Below, one piece after another: positions 51,365 through 61,375 of a stretch of 64,000 nt of DNA; the stretch's first letter is position 1; each line of letters starts with the position of its first letter. This stretch comes from Bacillus sp. J37 (lineage in GTDB: Bacteria > Bacillota > Bacilli > Bacillales > Bacillaceae), in NCBI RefSeq assembly GCF_000518865.1, contig NZ_JAEK01000014.1:49323-113322 (forward strand), in the 5' to 3' direction. The position numbers were made by a program, and so were the translations under genes. A model generated the notes under the pieces. That model did not search any database. It saw nothing but the letters and a program-made list of their open reading frames with translations, and was not told where the DNA came from.

Positions 51365-51523
51365 TTATGGATGAACAGCTTCTAAAATTTGATCATTAAA
51401 ATAGACAACATGTGAGAGAATGGTTTGACCTTTCATCTTCTTCAAAGATTGTTTTGCTTCCTCTTCATTATCAAACTCATACATTTTAATACTCTCTTCA
51501 TCATACAAGGTTATGACCCACAT
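51365..51523 (-). CDS. Hypothetical 52-residue protein
   Basis: A short frame from the ATG at 51523 encodes MWVITLYDEESIKMYEFDNE, then EEAKQSLKKMKGQTILSHVVYFND and a short end. The plan (strand, helix, strand) looks like a small alpha/beta fold. GGAGG lies 12 nt upstream and a weaker AGGA nearer. A strong terminator placed 7 bp after the stop supports it as a real gene. The family is not recognised. Confidence 0.7.
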   Translation of the reverse strand: MWVITLYDEESIKMYEFDNEEEAKQSLKKMKGQTILSHVVYFNDQILEAVHP

Positions 51524-51712
51524 TTTCCTGTTGTGCCTCCAATAATTAGTGGATTTAAAAATAATTTTACTTCCACCAAAAATAATATCTCTAATTTTAA
51601 GTATTGTAAATAGGTTGATATATATTTTACATAATGTTCAAATTTATGAACTATACAATTGAAGCTAGATCACTTTATCACCGTTCAACGAATAAACTCA
51701 TTCTATTGCAAG

Positions 51713-51742
51713 AAAAAAGCGTTAGGTCAACGCTTTTTTATC
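51713..51742 (-). terminator. yknUV terminator
   Basis: AAAAAAGCGTT and AACGCTTTTTT with an AGGTC loop, right at the yknV stop. Confidence 0.88.
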
Positions 51743-53558
51743 CTACTTCTAACATATTAAACTGTGCTTTCACTAACCCATAGTAAATACCTTTTTTCTC
51801 CATCAATTGTTGGTGGCTTCCCTGTTCCATAATATGACCATGGTCAAGGACAATGATATTATCAGCTTCTCGAATGGTTGAGAGTCGATGAGCTATCATA
51901 ATTGCAGTTCTTCCTTTTAAAAGTGTTCTCAATGCATGTTGAATTTTCACTTCTGTTTCTGTATCAATACTTGCTGTTGCCTCATCAAGGATGATGATGC
52001 GCGGATCTGCAAGCAATGCTCTTGCAAACGAAATTAATTGTCTTTCACCAACTGATAAAATGTTCCCTCTTTCTTCTACCTCAGTAAAATAGCCACTTGA
52101 CAGATTTTTAATAAAATCATCTGCACCTACAGCTTTAGCTGCCTCAATAACATCTTCATCAGAAGCCTCAGGACGACCAAAACGGATATTATCAATGATC
52201 GTTCCAGAGAATATAAAAGTATCCTGAAGAACAACACTTATTTGTGACCTTAGTTCCTGAATCGATAAATCTTTTATATGAATGTCATCAATTTTTACCT
52301 TTCCAGCTGTTGCATCATAAAAACGACTAATTAAGTTTGCTATCGTCGTTTTACCTGACCCTGTATGCCCTACGAGGGCTACTGTTTGCCCAGCATCAAT
52401 GGTAAGAGAGACATCATGTAATGCCTTTCTTGAGGAATCATAGGTAAATTCTACAGATTCAAACGTTATTTTCCCTTCCATATTTGTTAGAGAAATCGGA
52501 CTATGAGATTCAGCCACTATCGGTTTTTCATCCAGGAATTCAAAAATCCGTTCAGATGAAGCCATCCCCATCAGCAACTGATTATATACCTGCCCTAAGC
52601 GTGAGATCGGTTCCCAAAACATGCCTAAATAAAAGGCAAATGAAACGAAGATTCCGATCGTAATTGATTCATTAGCTATTAAACTGGCACCGTATGCAAT
52701 TAAAATCGCTGTTCCAATCGCATTTGTCATTTCAACCATCGGCGTAAACATTGCATTTCTTTTTGTTGCATTTTGCCAAGCACGGAAGTTTTCACTATTC
52801 ACGCCATCAAAGAATTCTATATTCTCTTTTTCTTGTGTAAATGATTGTGTTACACGGATTCCCTGAATGGACTCATTTAAATGAGAATTTAATTTTGATT
52901 GCTTTAACCTTACTGTTTGCCAGGAACGGCGTATTTTTTTTCGTAAGCTTGTAGAAATAAAAAACATTAATGGAACAATAATTAAGATAGCTAACGTTAG
53001 TTGTGGACTTAACGTAAATAATAAGGCAACAACACCAATTAATAGGATAAAATCCATCAATAGATTAATAACACCACTAGTAAACAATTCCTGGAGTGAA
53101 TTAATATCATTCATAATTCTCACAAGAATCGAACCTGCCGAACGTTGATCAAAAAATCGGTGTGACAACGTTTGAACATGTGTGAATAAATGCTTCCGTA
53201 TATCATATATTACATTCTGACCCAACATATTCATCCATTTAATGCGGAATTTATTGGCAATATAAGACAAAATATACAATCCTGCAATTGTAACAACTAA
53301 TACTGTTAATAGATTTATATCTTTATTAGCAATAGCATAGTCAAGTGTATACTTTCCAATTAAAATTGGAGCAACTAACCTGACAAGTGCTGATACGAAT
53401 ACCGCAACAAATGCTGCTGGAAGCAAATTTTTTGAGTACGGCTTTAAATAGCTGAAAAGTCTCCACATTTGCTTCCAGTTAAATGGTTTATCAATAATTG
53501 TGTCTGTGGAATAGTGAAACCTTTCCATAATTTTTTCTTTTTTTGGCTTATGATCCAT
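51738..53558 (-). CDS. yknV: ABC exporter half-transporter YknV
   Basis: 606 residues. The six-helix membrane domain (about 30-320) is followed by an ATPase domain with Walker A GHTGSGKTT, Walker B IIILDEATASID and Q-loop VVLQDTFIFSG. The signature LSVGERQLISFA replaces the usual LSGGQ with LSVGE, as in heterodimeric exporters where one site is altered. It pairs with YknU, whose gene lies 8 nt upstream. The substrate is unknown, with lipid or drug export the usual guess. Confidence 0.92.
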   Translation of the reverse strand: MDHKPKKEKIMERFHYSTDTIIDKPFNWKQMWRLFSYLKPYSKNLLPAAFVAVFVSALVRLVAPILIGKYTLDYAIANKDINLLTVLVVTIAGLYILSYIANKFRIKWMNMLGQNVIYDIRKHLFTHVQTLSHRFFDQRSAGSILVRIMNDINSLQELFTSGVINLLMDFILLIGVVALLFTLSPQLTLAILIIVPLMFFISTSLRKKIRRSWQTVRLKQSKLNSHLNESIQGIRVTQSFTQEKENIEFFDGVNSENFRAWQNATKRNAMFTPMVEMTNAIGTAILIAYGASLIANESITIGIFVSFAFYLGMFWEPISRLGQVYNQLLMGMASSERIFEFLDEKPIVAESHSPISLTNMEGKITFESVEFTYDSSRKALHDVSLTIDAGQTVALVGHTGSGKTTIANLISRFYDATAGKVKIDDIHIKDLSIQELRSQISVVLQDTFIFSGTIIDNIRFGRPEASDEDVIEAAKAVGADDFIKNLSSGYFTEVEERGNILSVGERQLISFARALLADPRIIILDEATASIDTETEVKIQHALRTLLKGRTAIMIAHRLSTIREADNIIVLDHGHIMEQGSHQQLMEKKGIYYGLVKAQFNMLEVG

Positions 53559-53566
53559 AATTTCAC

Positions 53567-55321
53567 CTACCCTGCCGTTGACTGTAAAACAGCCTTTTGG
53601 TCTTTATATTGAATATCATAAATTCGTTTGTAATAGCCATCTTTTCTTATCAAATCTTCATGATTTCCTCTTTCTGTAATTAAACCGTTTTCAAGAACAA
53701 GAATTTCATCAGCATGTTTTAAAGAAGAAATTCGATGTGCAATAATGAAGGTCGTTCTACCTTTCATGACTTCTTTTAACGCTTTTTGAATATTAAATTC
53801 TGTTGTCATATCAACCGCACTCGTGGAATCATCTAAAATTAAAATACTTGGATTCAAACAAATAGCCCTGGCAATCGCAATCCTTTGTTTTTGTCCACCT
53901 GATAAACCTAACCCCCGCTCACCAAGCATTGTGTCATATCCATTAGGAAGTTCCATAATAAAGTCATGTGCCTGTGCTCTTTTTGCTGCATCAATAATGG
54001 TATCCATTGAAGCATCTGGTCTGCCATATGAAATATTGGATTTTATTGTGGAAGAAAATAAAAATGATTCTTGTAAGACAACTCCAATATTTGAACGTAA
54101 TGCATGTAAGGAAAAATCTCTAATATCTTTGCCATCGATAACAATCTGTCCACTTGATGGAGTATAAAACCGTGTTATAAGTTGGGTTAAGCTCGTTTTT
54201 CCAGACCCGGTTGCACCAATTATTCCTATTGTTTTTCCAGATGTTGCGTTAAATGAAATGTCATTTAACGCAAGCTCATCCTCATCCTTATACCGAAGGC
54301 TAACATGATGAAACTCCACATTGCCATTTATCTTTGTCTCGGAAATTGATGTATCCATATCTCTAATCGTCTCATCGGCATCGAGAATTTCCAGCAATCT
54401 TTCTCCAGAAGCTTTTGATTGAGAAAATAGATTAATAACAAATCCCAAGTGCATAATTGGGCCCATTAAATACCAAACTAAGCTAAAAAATGCGACAAGT
54501 TCACCTGGTTGAAGACTACCTTGAATGACTAAAATACTTCCGTATGCGAGTAAGGCTACAACACAAATATTACCTATCAGCTCCATAAGCGGGAAGAACT
54601 TCGCCCAAACATATGAAGTTGTTAAAGATTTTTCTTTATAATCCCCATTTGATTGATTGAATTTTCCTATCTCAAACTCCTCTCGAGAAAGTGCTTTTAC
54701 GGTTTGAATCCCACTAATATTTTCTTGAACATTTGTATTCAATTTCCCAAATGATTTACGGATATTCCGGAAGGCCGGATGAACTCTTTTATCAAAACGA
54801 TAAACTGTTAAGGCTAAAAACGGTAATGCAGCAATCGTAGCAAAAGTTAATGGTACAGAATAAATAAACATGACCGTTAATGTCCCACACACTAAAAGGA
54901 TAAAACGAACTAGTTCTGAAAACCCGAAAGATAAAAAGAAACGAAATCCTTCTACATCAGCAGTTAGCCGGGACATTAAGTCACCTGTTTTTGCATTGTC
55001 ATAATACATAAAAGGCAACCTCTGGAGCTTTTCGTACAATGCATTCCGAAGCCGGTACACAGATTGAATTCCAAACATATCTCCTAAATATTGATGAAAA
55101 AATGCAGATACCCCTTTTACAACCATTAATGCTAAAAATCCACTTACAATCCATGGAATATATTCATATTGTTCTTTTAAAACAATTTCGTCAATTGTTA
55201 ATTGAAGAACAATTGGATAGACCACAGTAATGGTGGTAATAAATAAAACAAAAAACAATGACCATAAAAAATACTTTTTATATGGCCAATAAAAGCTTTT
55301 CAGCTTTTTAAAGGTTTCCAT
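53567..55321 (-). CDS. yknU: ABC exporter half-transporter YknU
   Basis: 584 residues. Membrane domain (about 15-305) and an ATPase domain with Walker A GATGSGKTS, canonical signature GLSGGQKQRIAIARA and Walker B ILILDDSTSAVD. The Asp in place of the catalytic Glu (DDST) suggests a degenerate ATP site, so YknU and YknV probably form an asymmetric heterodimer. GGGAGGG precedes the ATG. The YfiBC/YknUV type is conserved in Bacilli. Confidence 0.92.
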   Translation of the reverse strand: METFKKLKSFYWPYKKYFLWSLFFVLFITTITVVYPIVLQLTIDEIVLKEQYEYIPWIVSGFLALMVVKGVSAFFHQYLGDMFGIQSVYRLRNALYEKLQRLPFMYYDNAKTGDLMSRLTADVEGFRFFLSFGFSELVRFILLVCGTLTVMFIYSVPLTFATIAALPFLALTVYRFDKRVHPAFRNIRKSFGKLNTNVQENISGIQTVKALSREEFEIGKFNQSNGDYKEKSLTTSYVWAKFFPLMELIGNICVVALLAYGSILVIQGSLQPGELVAFFSLVWYLMGPIMHLGFVINLFSQSKASGERLLEILDADETIRDMDTSISETKINGNVEFHHVSLRYKDEDELALNDISFNATSGKTIGIIGATGSGKTSLTQLITRFYTPSSGQIVIDGKDIRDFSLHALRSNIGVVLQESFLFSSTIKSNISYGRPDASMDTIIDAAKRAQAHDFIMELPNGYDTMLGERGLGLSGGQKQRIAIARAICLNPSILILDDSTSAVDMTTEFNIQKALKEVMKGRTTFIIAHRISSLKHADEILVLENGLITERGNHEDLIRKDGYYKRIYDIQYKDQKAVLQSTAG

Positions 55322-55654
55322 ATATACCCTCCCCGTTCACATGTTCCATTTTTGATCACATTATCTATAAATATAACGTGATACGTTTAAATATATCGGG
55401 AATCGAAATATTTTTCCATATATTTATCTGAATCTTAAAAAAAACACAACTATAGAATGAACAGACCTACTCCAAAGGACGGAAATCAGAAAACATACTA
55501 ATCCCTCTCCGATCTCTAATTAGTGTTAACTATGAAGAACATATATCTTCTAACTCAGCTTTATCACGACGATATCTGCTTATTAATATCACGATCTTCT
55601 CCTTTTTTATGTTAAACTATGAACATGTTACTTTTTCCTGAAGGATGTGTCATA
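55322..55654. other. Gap yknU to small plus gene
   Basis: No gene or RNA gene is found. The sequence is AT-rich. A GTTTAA...GGGAAT pair around 55388-55406 has far too short a spacer to be a sigma-B promoter. Confidence 0.5.
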
Positions 55655-55846
55655 TTGAAAAGGTTAAAAATCGTCATCCCTATTTCAATTATTGTCTTTA
55701 TTTTTGCGATCAGAATTCTTGATCAAAATTATGGTGAGGATATTACAATTGGCATAAGAACCTTAATAGCGTTAGGAGGAGCTTTCTTTTCTGGTGTTAT
55801 CTCCTATTTTCTATTTCCCGGTAATCAGAATCAAAAACAACATTAA
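55655..55846 (+). CDS. Hypothetical small membrane protein
   Basis: 63 residues from the TTG at 55655, with GAAGGA about 9 nt upstream. An in-frame ATG at 55619 has no RBS. Two hydrophobic segments (about 5-20 and 34-52) are joined by an acidic loop LDQNYGEDITIG. The end is polar (GNQNQKQH). No family is recognised. Confidence 0.5.
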   Translation: MKRLKIVIPISIIVFIFAIRILDQNYGEDITIGIRTLIALGGAFFSGVISYFLFPGNQNQKQH

Positions 55847-55921
55847 TTATTATTTCGAAGGTTCATCAATTATGTTAACCTTCAAAATGCCGATCCTATC
55901 CCAAAATTCTTTAGAACAAAA

Positions 55922-55963
55922 AAACCAGCTAATTCAACAATTGTAAAATTAGCTGGTTTAGAA
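55922..55963 (-). terminator. Chemoreceptor gene terminator
   Basis: AAACCAGCTAATT and AATTAGCTGGTTT form a perfect stem, with a T run after it on the minus strand. Confidence 0.9.
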
Positions 55964-55966
55964 AAT

Positions 55967-57979
55967 TTATACATGATAGCGGTCAATAATTGATTGAAGT
56001 TCTTCAGCCATATCCGTTAATGATTTTGCAGCCATAGTAATTTCTTCCATAGAAGCAAGCTGCTCTTCTGTTGTAGCAGCGACTTCTTCAGAAGTGGCTG
56101 AACTTTCTTTTGCAATAACAACTAGTTCATTGGCAGAAGCACTTACTTCCTGTACAGCAGCAGAAATTTGCTGGACAACTGCTGATACTTCTTCGATCTG
56201 CGGAGTCATCCTATTCATTCGATTCATTATTAAATCAAACTTTTCTGAGGTTTCTGTTGAAATAGAAAGCCCTTGTTCAGCGTTTTTGGATACCTCATTC
56301 ATAACCTCAACAGATTGGTCAGTATCATTTTGTATAGAAGAGATAAGTGCAGAGATTTGTCCTGCTGATTGTTGAGATTTTTCAGCCAATTTCCTTACTT
56401 CATCTGCAACAACTGCAAATCCTTTCCCATGTTCTCCAGCTCTTGCAGCCTCAATTGCTGCATTAAGTGCTAATAAATTTGTTTGATTCGCAATATCTGA
56501 TATTGCGTCTAATATTTTTCCAATCTCTTGAGAACGAATAGAAAGCGACTGAATGACTTTGTTAGATTCTGCAACAGAGGCATGAATAAAGCTCATTTGT
56601 TCTAAACTATTTTTTACATATTCTCCACCAATTTCAGCTTCTTTTATTGTATCTTGCGCTAAATTCGAGACACTTTGAGAGCTTGAAGAAATGCGAAGAA
56701 CACCTTGAAGAACTTCTTCTAATGCTGCATTATTTGCCTCGATTTTTAAAGTTTGTTGTTCCGCACCTGCAGCAACCTCTTGGATAACTTCTGTTACTTG
56801 TTTTGTCCCTGCCGTTGTTTGATCGGCACTTGCAATTAGTTCTTCAGAAGAGGAACTAACTCGTTCAGAAGCAGACTGTAAATTAGTGATCATACTGCGC
56901 AGGTTTTCAACCATTATTTTAAAGCTTTTAGACAGCTTGCCAATTTCATCATTTGTGTTTGTATCAACCGCTACGCCTAAATCACCATTCGATATACTTT
57001 CAGATGTGTGAATCAACTTACGAATTGGCTGTAAAATTGCTCGTATAATCATAAAAATGATGATCCCGCCTACTACAAAAGAAATAATAATGACAATTAA
57101 AGTGTCTTGCAGAATTCCATTCGCACTCTCTGTTGTTTCACTTGAATAAAGTGTACCAGCAATTTTCCATCCAGTAAGCTCATTAGTAGTAAAATCCATT
57201 CGCATATCATTACGGTCTAATTGATAGGCGAAAAACCCCTTTTCACTTTCAAATAATTTATTTACCCAAGTTCCCTTGACCTCTTCGCCTTGCATTGTTG
57301 GATGAATGATATAGTTTTTAGTCTTATCAATAATCGTGACATATCCTTCACTCCCTACCTTTACCTCACTAGTCAATTCACTTAAAGAGTTAATATCAAT
57401 GTCAACCGCTATAACACCAGAAGTATCATTAAGTACTTTTGCAAACGTAACAGATATTTCATTTGTGTCGGCATCAATATATGGATCCGTTATGACAACG
57501 TCCCCCTTATTTTCCATTGCTAGGGTATACCAAGGACGATCTCTTGGATCATAGTCATCTGGTAACTGGACAGACCTAGGTGAGACAACCATATCACCTG
57601 TATTAAAGCCGATATAAATCGCTTGAGCACTTGGCTTTGTTTGAATATACTGATTAAATTTCATCATGATTTTCTCAAAATCATCAGTTTCTACTTTAGC
57701 ATTAGCTGTTTTTGCTGTTTTAGCAAAATATTCGATATCCTCTTTTATTGGCTCAAGTTGAGCATTTAAAGAAGAATTAATAAGTTGGACACTTTCCCGG
57801 GCGGTTTGTAACATACTTTTTTCCAGCTCTGATTGTGCCGATTTATACGAAATTAGCCCTATCAAAGAACTCGGTATCAGTAATATAGATACAAAAGCAA
57901 TGATTAATTTTTTTCTTATTGTTAAATTGGAAGTCCATTTATTTCGTAATTTTTTTATACGTTCGAATAAGTCTTTCAT
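55967..57979 (-). CDS. Methyl-accepting chemotaxis protein with dCache sensor
   Basis: 670 residues. TM1 (about 24-44), extracellular dCache domain (about 50-300, with [11 protein letters not shown] and [14 protein letters not shown] typical of the ligand-binding part), TM2 (about 305-325), HAMP (about 326-378) and the MA signalling domain. The highly conserved hairpin tip is [20 protein letters not shown], followed by [18 protein letters not shown]. It reports an external ligand to CheA via CheW. Its DPRDRPWY motif is close to amino-acid-sensing Cache domains, but the ligand is not fixed. It is a single gene. Confidence 0.94.
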   Translation of the reverse strand: MKDLFERIKKLRNKWTSNLTIRKKLIIAFVSILLIPSSLIGLISYKSAQSELEKSMLQTARESVQLINSSLNAQLEPIKEDIEYFAKTAKTANAKVETDDFEKIMMKFNQYIQTKPSAQAIYIGFNTGDMVVSPRSVQLPDDYDPRDRPWYTLAMENKGDVVITDPYIDADTNEISVTFAKVLNDTSGVIAVDIDINSLSELTSEVKVGSEGYVTIIDKTKNYIIHPTMQGEEVKGTWVNKLFESEKGFFAYQLDRNDMRMDFTTNELTGWKIAGTLYSSETTESANGILQDTLIVIIISFVVGGIIIFMIIRAILQPIRKLIHTSESISNGDLGVAVDTNTNDEIGKLSKSFKIMVENLRSMITNLQSASERVSSSSEELIASADQTTAGTKQVTEVIQEVAAGAEQQTLKIEANNAALEEVLQGVLRISSSSQSVSNLAQDTIKEAEIGGEYVKNSLEQMSFIHASVAESNKVIQSLSIRSQEIGKILDAISDIANQTNLLALNAAIEAARAGEHGKGFAVVADEVRKLAEKSQQSAGQISALISSIQNDTDQSVEVMNEVSKNAEQGLSISTETSEKFDLIMNRMNRMTPQIEEVSAVVQQISAAVQEVSASANELVVIAKESSATSEEVAATTEEQLASMEEITMAAKSLTDMAEELQSIIDRYHV

Positions 57980-58180
57980 GATGCCATTCTCCTCTTTTTA
58001 ATATGTAACTTTAAAACTTTCATTTCCATCGTTATATTAGACTAACATCCATATAGGTCAATCATACTATGCTGAACTGAATTTGACTACAAAATAATCT
58101 CAATTTTGTATATTCGGAATATAATGACAACTCTCTAATATTTTACTACTATTATTTTCTACCTAATTTTTAAGGCGAGC

Positions 58181-58230
58181 AAAAAAGAGAGACAGCCTCG
58201 GTTGTATGGTCACCTAAGACTGTCCCTCTG
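58181..58230 (-). terminator. amtB-operon terminator
   Basis: AGAGGGACAG pairs with CTGTCTCTCT (one G:U) across an inner stem and is followed by six T on the minus strand. It closes the operon after the exonuclease gene. Confidence 0.85.
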
Positions 58231-58235
58231 ATAAA

Positions 58236-58940
58236 TCAAGCAATCGTATATTGCTCATAAAGATCATTTAATGAATAACATTCTTTTTGACGGAGTTTAT
58301 TTACGTATATACTCCAAAGTTCTGCCGTTAATTTTGCGTCATATAGAGCATGATGTCTCCCCTGGATAGGAATGCCATTATGCTCACAACACTCTTCAAG
58401 AGTGACCAACTTTTGATCAGGTTCTGCAATTCGATATAGAAAAGACATATCAACAAGACGATGTTTAAACGGAGCACGATATAACTTCCATGATGCATGC
58501 TGAAGGAAATTTTTCTCATGATTTGCATGATGTGCGACAAGTGTATAGTCTTGAGTAAATTGAAAAAATTCAAATAGTGCCTCAGATAATAATGGAGCAT
58601 GATCCAACTCTTTGTTTGTTAATCCTGTTAGTTGACTTATTTCTTCAGAGATTTTTTTTTCTGAGCGGACCAAAGAATAAAATGTCTCTCTCTCTTTGAT
58701 TTCATCTCCCTTTACCTTAATAGCACCGATCGAAATTATCTGATCTCCTTGATCAGGGTAAAACCCGGTTGTTTCAATATCAAACACAATGACATTAAGG
58801 TCTGTAAGCGGAATATTTAACGTTTCTTCAACCTTCATTTCTCGCTGCAATTGTCTCATATATGCTACCTGCTGATGAGATTGCCTCCCTTGCAATCCGC
58901 CTAGCCTTCCTTTCATAAAAAAAAACGGGTCAAATGTCAT
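58236..58940 (-). CDS. DnaQ-like 3'-5' exonuclease (DEDDh)
   Basis: 234 residues from the ATG at 58940, whose ATGA overlaps the stop of the upstream gene. Exo I is VIVFDIETTGFYPD (about 51), Exo II is LVAHHANHEKNFLQ (about 137) and Exo IIIh is HHALYDAKLTAELW (about 200), so all DEDDh residues are present. It resembles the DNA polymerase III epsilon subunit, but a polymerase is absent. The operon with a DUF294 nucleotidyltransferase and AmtB suggests a role in nucleotide or RNA turnover linked to transport. This is inference. Confidence 0.9.
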   Translation of the reverse strand: MTFDPFFFMKGRLGGLQGRQSHQQVAYMRQLQREMKVEETLNIPLTDLNVIVFDIETTGFYPDQGDQIISIGAIKVKGDEIKERETFYSLVRSEKKISEEISQLTGLTNKELDHAPLLSEALFEFFQFTQDYTLVAHHANHEKNFLQHASWKLYRAPFKHRLVDMSFLYRIAEPDQKLVTLEECCEHNGIPIQGRHHALYDAKLTAELWSIYVNKLRQKECYSLNDLYEQYTIA

Positions 58941-59926
58941 GATAAACACCCTTTATCAATAATCCCTTCCACATAATAATGAAGTTTTTTTCCATCCCTT
59001 AAAATGCTTTTCATGTCACGTTTTTCTTCCTTTGATATCTTTTTTATATTCAAGTAATGGACATCATCATATGAAGTAGCACTTTTAAATAACATGACTC
59101 TGTATTTGAGTAATTTTTCAAAGTTATGTTTGTAATAGAGCATATCATTTTTGTAATTTCCAATTTCAGATAGGCAATTTAACCTGTCTATAGTTGAAGT
59201 TTTTAAAACGCCTTCTTTCATCGCCAATACTCTTATAGCATTTACATAAGGTAAAAATGCCGTTTTCTTTAAATCAATCGAACCTTTGTATTGACCGCTT
59301 TGCTCCACATAAATTTGCCCCAATGGACCTACGGATTGTTTAATATGCTGTATATTATCCATAAGCCGCTTTAAAAGCTTTGGCTCCTTTTGTTGATAAT
59401 CATAGATGATTTTCTTCAACTCTTCCACAAGATCACCATTTCCTATCAAACTTCGGGAATCATAAAAAATTTGTAAATATCTTATCGACTCCCAACTTCT
59501 TTCATCCATCCAATGAATAAGCTGACCTTTCCAATCCTGAAATGATTTACACCATAAGGGATTTGAGCTCATAACTTTTCCTTCACAATACGGATAGCCG
59601 ATAAGAAATAATCCTTTAGATAATTCTTCACCAAGCTTATTAAAATACTCCTTTGCCTGATTAGAATGTTGCTCATAAATTAAACCATGATCCTGATCAC
59701 TTATAATTCCTTGTTCATAACGACCTCCACTTCCTGTTATAAACCAAGAATAAGGACATGGAGGTTTTCCATAAGTTCTTTCATGATGAAAGAGTGCTAA
59801 TTGACTAGCACTCCTCATCATCTCATCATGAAATTCATTCAAGATTCTTGTTTCAGACTCATAATTGTGGATATGTTCATCTTTCCATTTTTTAATTGAT
59901 TCATAGGAATCGAAATTTCCTTTCAT
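58937..59926 (-). CDS. GlnD-like nucleotidyltransferase (DUF294 family)
   Basis: 329 residues from the ATG at 59926, with GAGG 11 nt upstream. An in-frame reading into amtB has no RBS. The nucleotidyltransferase motif is FITGSGGRYEQGIISDQDHG (about 72-91), with the two Asp residues expected for metals. The C-terminal DUF294 substrate-binding-like region follows (about 180-310). No CBS or cNMP domain is present, so this is a minimal form. GlnD itself uridylylates PII. Here PII (glnK) is absent next to amtB, and this gene takes its place. Confidence 0.85.
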   Translation of the reverse strand: MKGNFDSYESIKKWKDEHIHNYESETRILNEFHDEMMRSASQLALFHHERTYGKPPCPYSWFITGSGGRYEQGIISDQDHGLIYEQHSNQAKEYFNKLGEELSKGLFLIGYPYCEGKVMSSNPLWCKSFQDWKGQLIHWMDERSWESIRYLQIFYDSRSLIGNGDLVEELKKIIYDYQQKEPKLLKRLMDNIQHIKQSVGPLGQIYVEQSGQYKGSIDLKKTAFLPYVNAIRVLAMKEGVLKTSTIDRLNCLSEIGNYKNDMLYYKHNFEKLLKYRVMLFKSATSYDDVHYLNIKKISKEEKRDMKSILRDGKKLHYYVEGIIDKGCLS

Positions 59927-59981
59927 GAGAGACACTTCCTCACGTTTTGTCAAAATGAGTGTTCTAGACCACTTATTCTGA

Positions 59982-61250
59982 TTATGAACCAACATTTTGA
60001 TCTTTGGAAGTAAATAATTCAGGATAACCATAGCTTCCATGCTCACTCATGTCTAATCCCATTACTTCTTCTTCTTCAGTTACACGCAAACCGTTCATCA
60101 CTTTCTTCGCAATAGCAAGGATAACAAATGATACAACAAATGCATAAATTCCTGAAACAGCTACACCCATGAATTGTACACCTAATTGATCAAGACCACC
60201 GCCGTAGAATAGGCCCGGTTTCCCAACAGTAGCCAATTCCGGTGTTGCGAAGAATCCTGTTGATAATGTGCCCCAGATCCCTGCTACACCGTGAACAGAA
60301 AGTGCAAAAATCGGATCATCAATTTTTCTCTTTTCGAAGAATCTTGCACTATAGAATACTAGAATACCAGCAATAAATCCGATTACAACGGCTGCCCATG
60401 TGTCTACAAATGCACATGATGCAGTGATGGCAACTAATCCTGCCAATGCACCATTAAGCATAGTAGGTACATCTGATTTCCCTAAAACCATCCAAGAAAT
60501 AAGAAGTGCTGAAACTGCACCTGCTCCGGCAGCTAAGTTTGTATTCATTGCAACAAATCCAAAGAACCCTTCATCAACTGCTACAGTACTACCTGCATTA
60601 AATCCAAACCAACCTACCCAAAGAATTAACACACCTAGAGCTGTAAAGACTTGGTTATGTCCTTGAATATTGTTTGCTGAGCCATCTTTATTGTATTTTC
60701 CGATACGAGGTTTTAAGAGAATTGTTGCTGCAAATGCAGCCATTGCTCCAGTTAAATGAACAACAGTTGATCCTGCGAAGTCTTGCTTACCGTGTTCAGC
60801 TAACCATCCGCCACCCCAGATCCAATGAGCTATTACAGGATAAATAAGTGCTGAGAATAGAATTGTAAATACAAGATAAACAGATAATTTAGCACGTTCA
60901 GCGAAACCACCTAAAGCAATTGTAATTGAGATACAAGCAAACGCACATTGAAATACAAAGAATACTGCAGTTGAATAACTTGCCCCTTCTGCTTGAGCTC
61001 CTGAATAGAAGAAGTCTGTTAATCCAACGAAAAAGTTTCCATTTCCACCAAATGTAAATGCATAACCGACTGCCCAATAAACTAATGATGCAAGACCAAC
61101 TGTGAAAATTGTTTTACCGGCAATATGACCGGCGTTTTTCATTCTTGTTGATCCTGCTTCTAGTAAAATAAACCCACCTAACATAAAAATAACTAAAATT
61201 GCACCTAACATAATCCAAACACTATTCATCAAAAACAAAGTGTCTTCCAT
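59982..61250 (-). CDS. amtB: Ammonium transporter AmtB/NrgA
   Basis: 422 residues and eleven predicted membrane helices. Amt signatures include GFILLEAGSTRMKN, the phenylalanine gate region FQCAFA, the twin-His pore positions (HLTGAMAA and HGVAGIWG) and a C-terminal cytosolic tail of about 25 residues. It moves ammonium into the cell as a trimer. B. subtilis has nrgA followed by nrgB (PII). Here nrgB is replaced by a GlnD-like gene. Two perfect GlnR/TnrA boxes precede it. GGGAGG lies 8 nt before the ATG. Confidence 0.96.
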   Translation of the reverse strand: MEDTLFLMNSVWIMLGAILVIFMLGGFILLEAGSTRMKNAGHIAGKTIFTVGLASLVYWAVGYAFTFGGNGNFFVGLTDFFYSGAQAEGASYSTAVFFVFQCAFACISITIALGGFAERAKLSVYLVFTILFSALIYPVIAHWIWGGGWLAEHGKQDFAGSTVVHLTGAMAAFAATILLKPRIGKYNKDGSANNIQGHNQVFTALGVLILWVGWFGFNAGSTVAVDEGFFGFVAMNTNLAAGAGAVSALLISWMVLGKSDVPTMLNGALAGLVAITASCAFVDTWAAVVIGFIAGILVFYSARFFEKRKIDDPIFALSVHGVAGIWGTLSTGFFATPELATVGKPGLFYGGGLDQLGVQFMGVAVSGIYAFVVSFVILAIAKKVMNGLRVTEEEEVMGLDMSEHGSYGYPELFTSKDQNVGS

Positions 61251-61284
61251 ACTATTTCCTCCCGTCTGTATACTTAACTTAAGA

Positions 61285-61301
61285 TGTTAGAAAATATAAC
61301 A
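61285..61301. promoter_or_regulatory. GlnR/TnrA box, downstream copy
   Basis: TGTTAGAAAATATAACA fits TGTNAN7TNACA exactly. It lies about 11-27 nt after the predicted start, where a bound protein would block transcription. Confidence 0.75.
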
Positions 61302-61318
61302 TCTGTTTCTTATTTACT

Positions 61319-61346
61319 ATTCTATACGATATTTCATAAGTGTCAA
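61319..61346 (-). promoter_or_regulatory. amtB promoter
   Basis: Minus-strand TTGACA (61341-61346), 16 nt, TAGAAT (61319-61324). The predicted start is near 61312. Confidence 0.7.
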
Positions 61347-61375
61347 CCTGTTTTTAAAAGTTTCTGATAATTTAA

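Noticed and set aside
55388..55406. A sigma-B-like GTTTAA...GGGAAT pair
   Set aside because: The spacer is 7 nt where 12-14 nt is needed.
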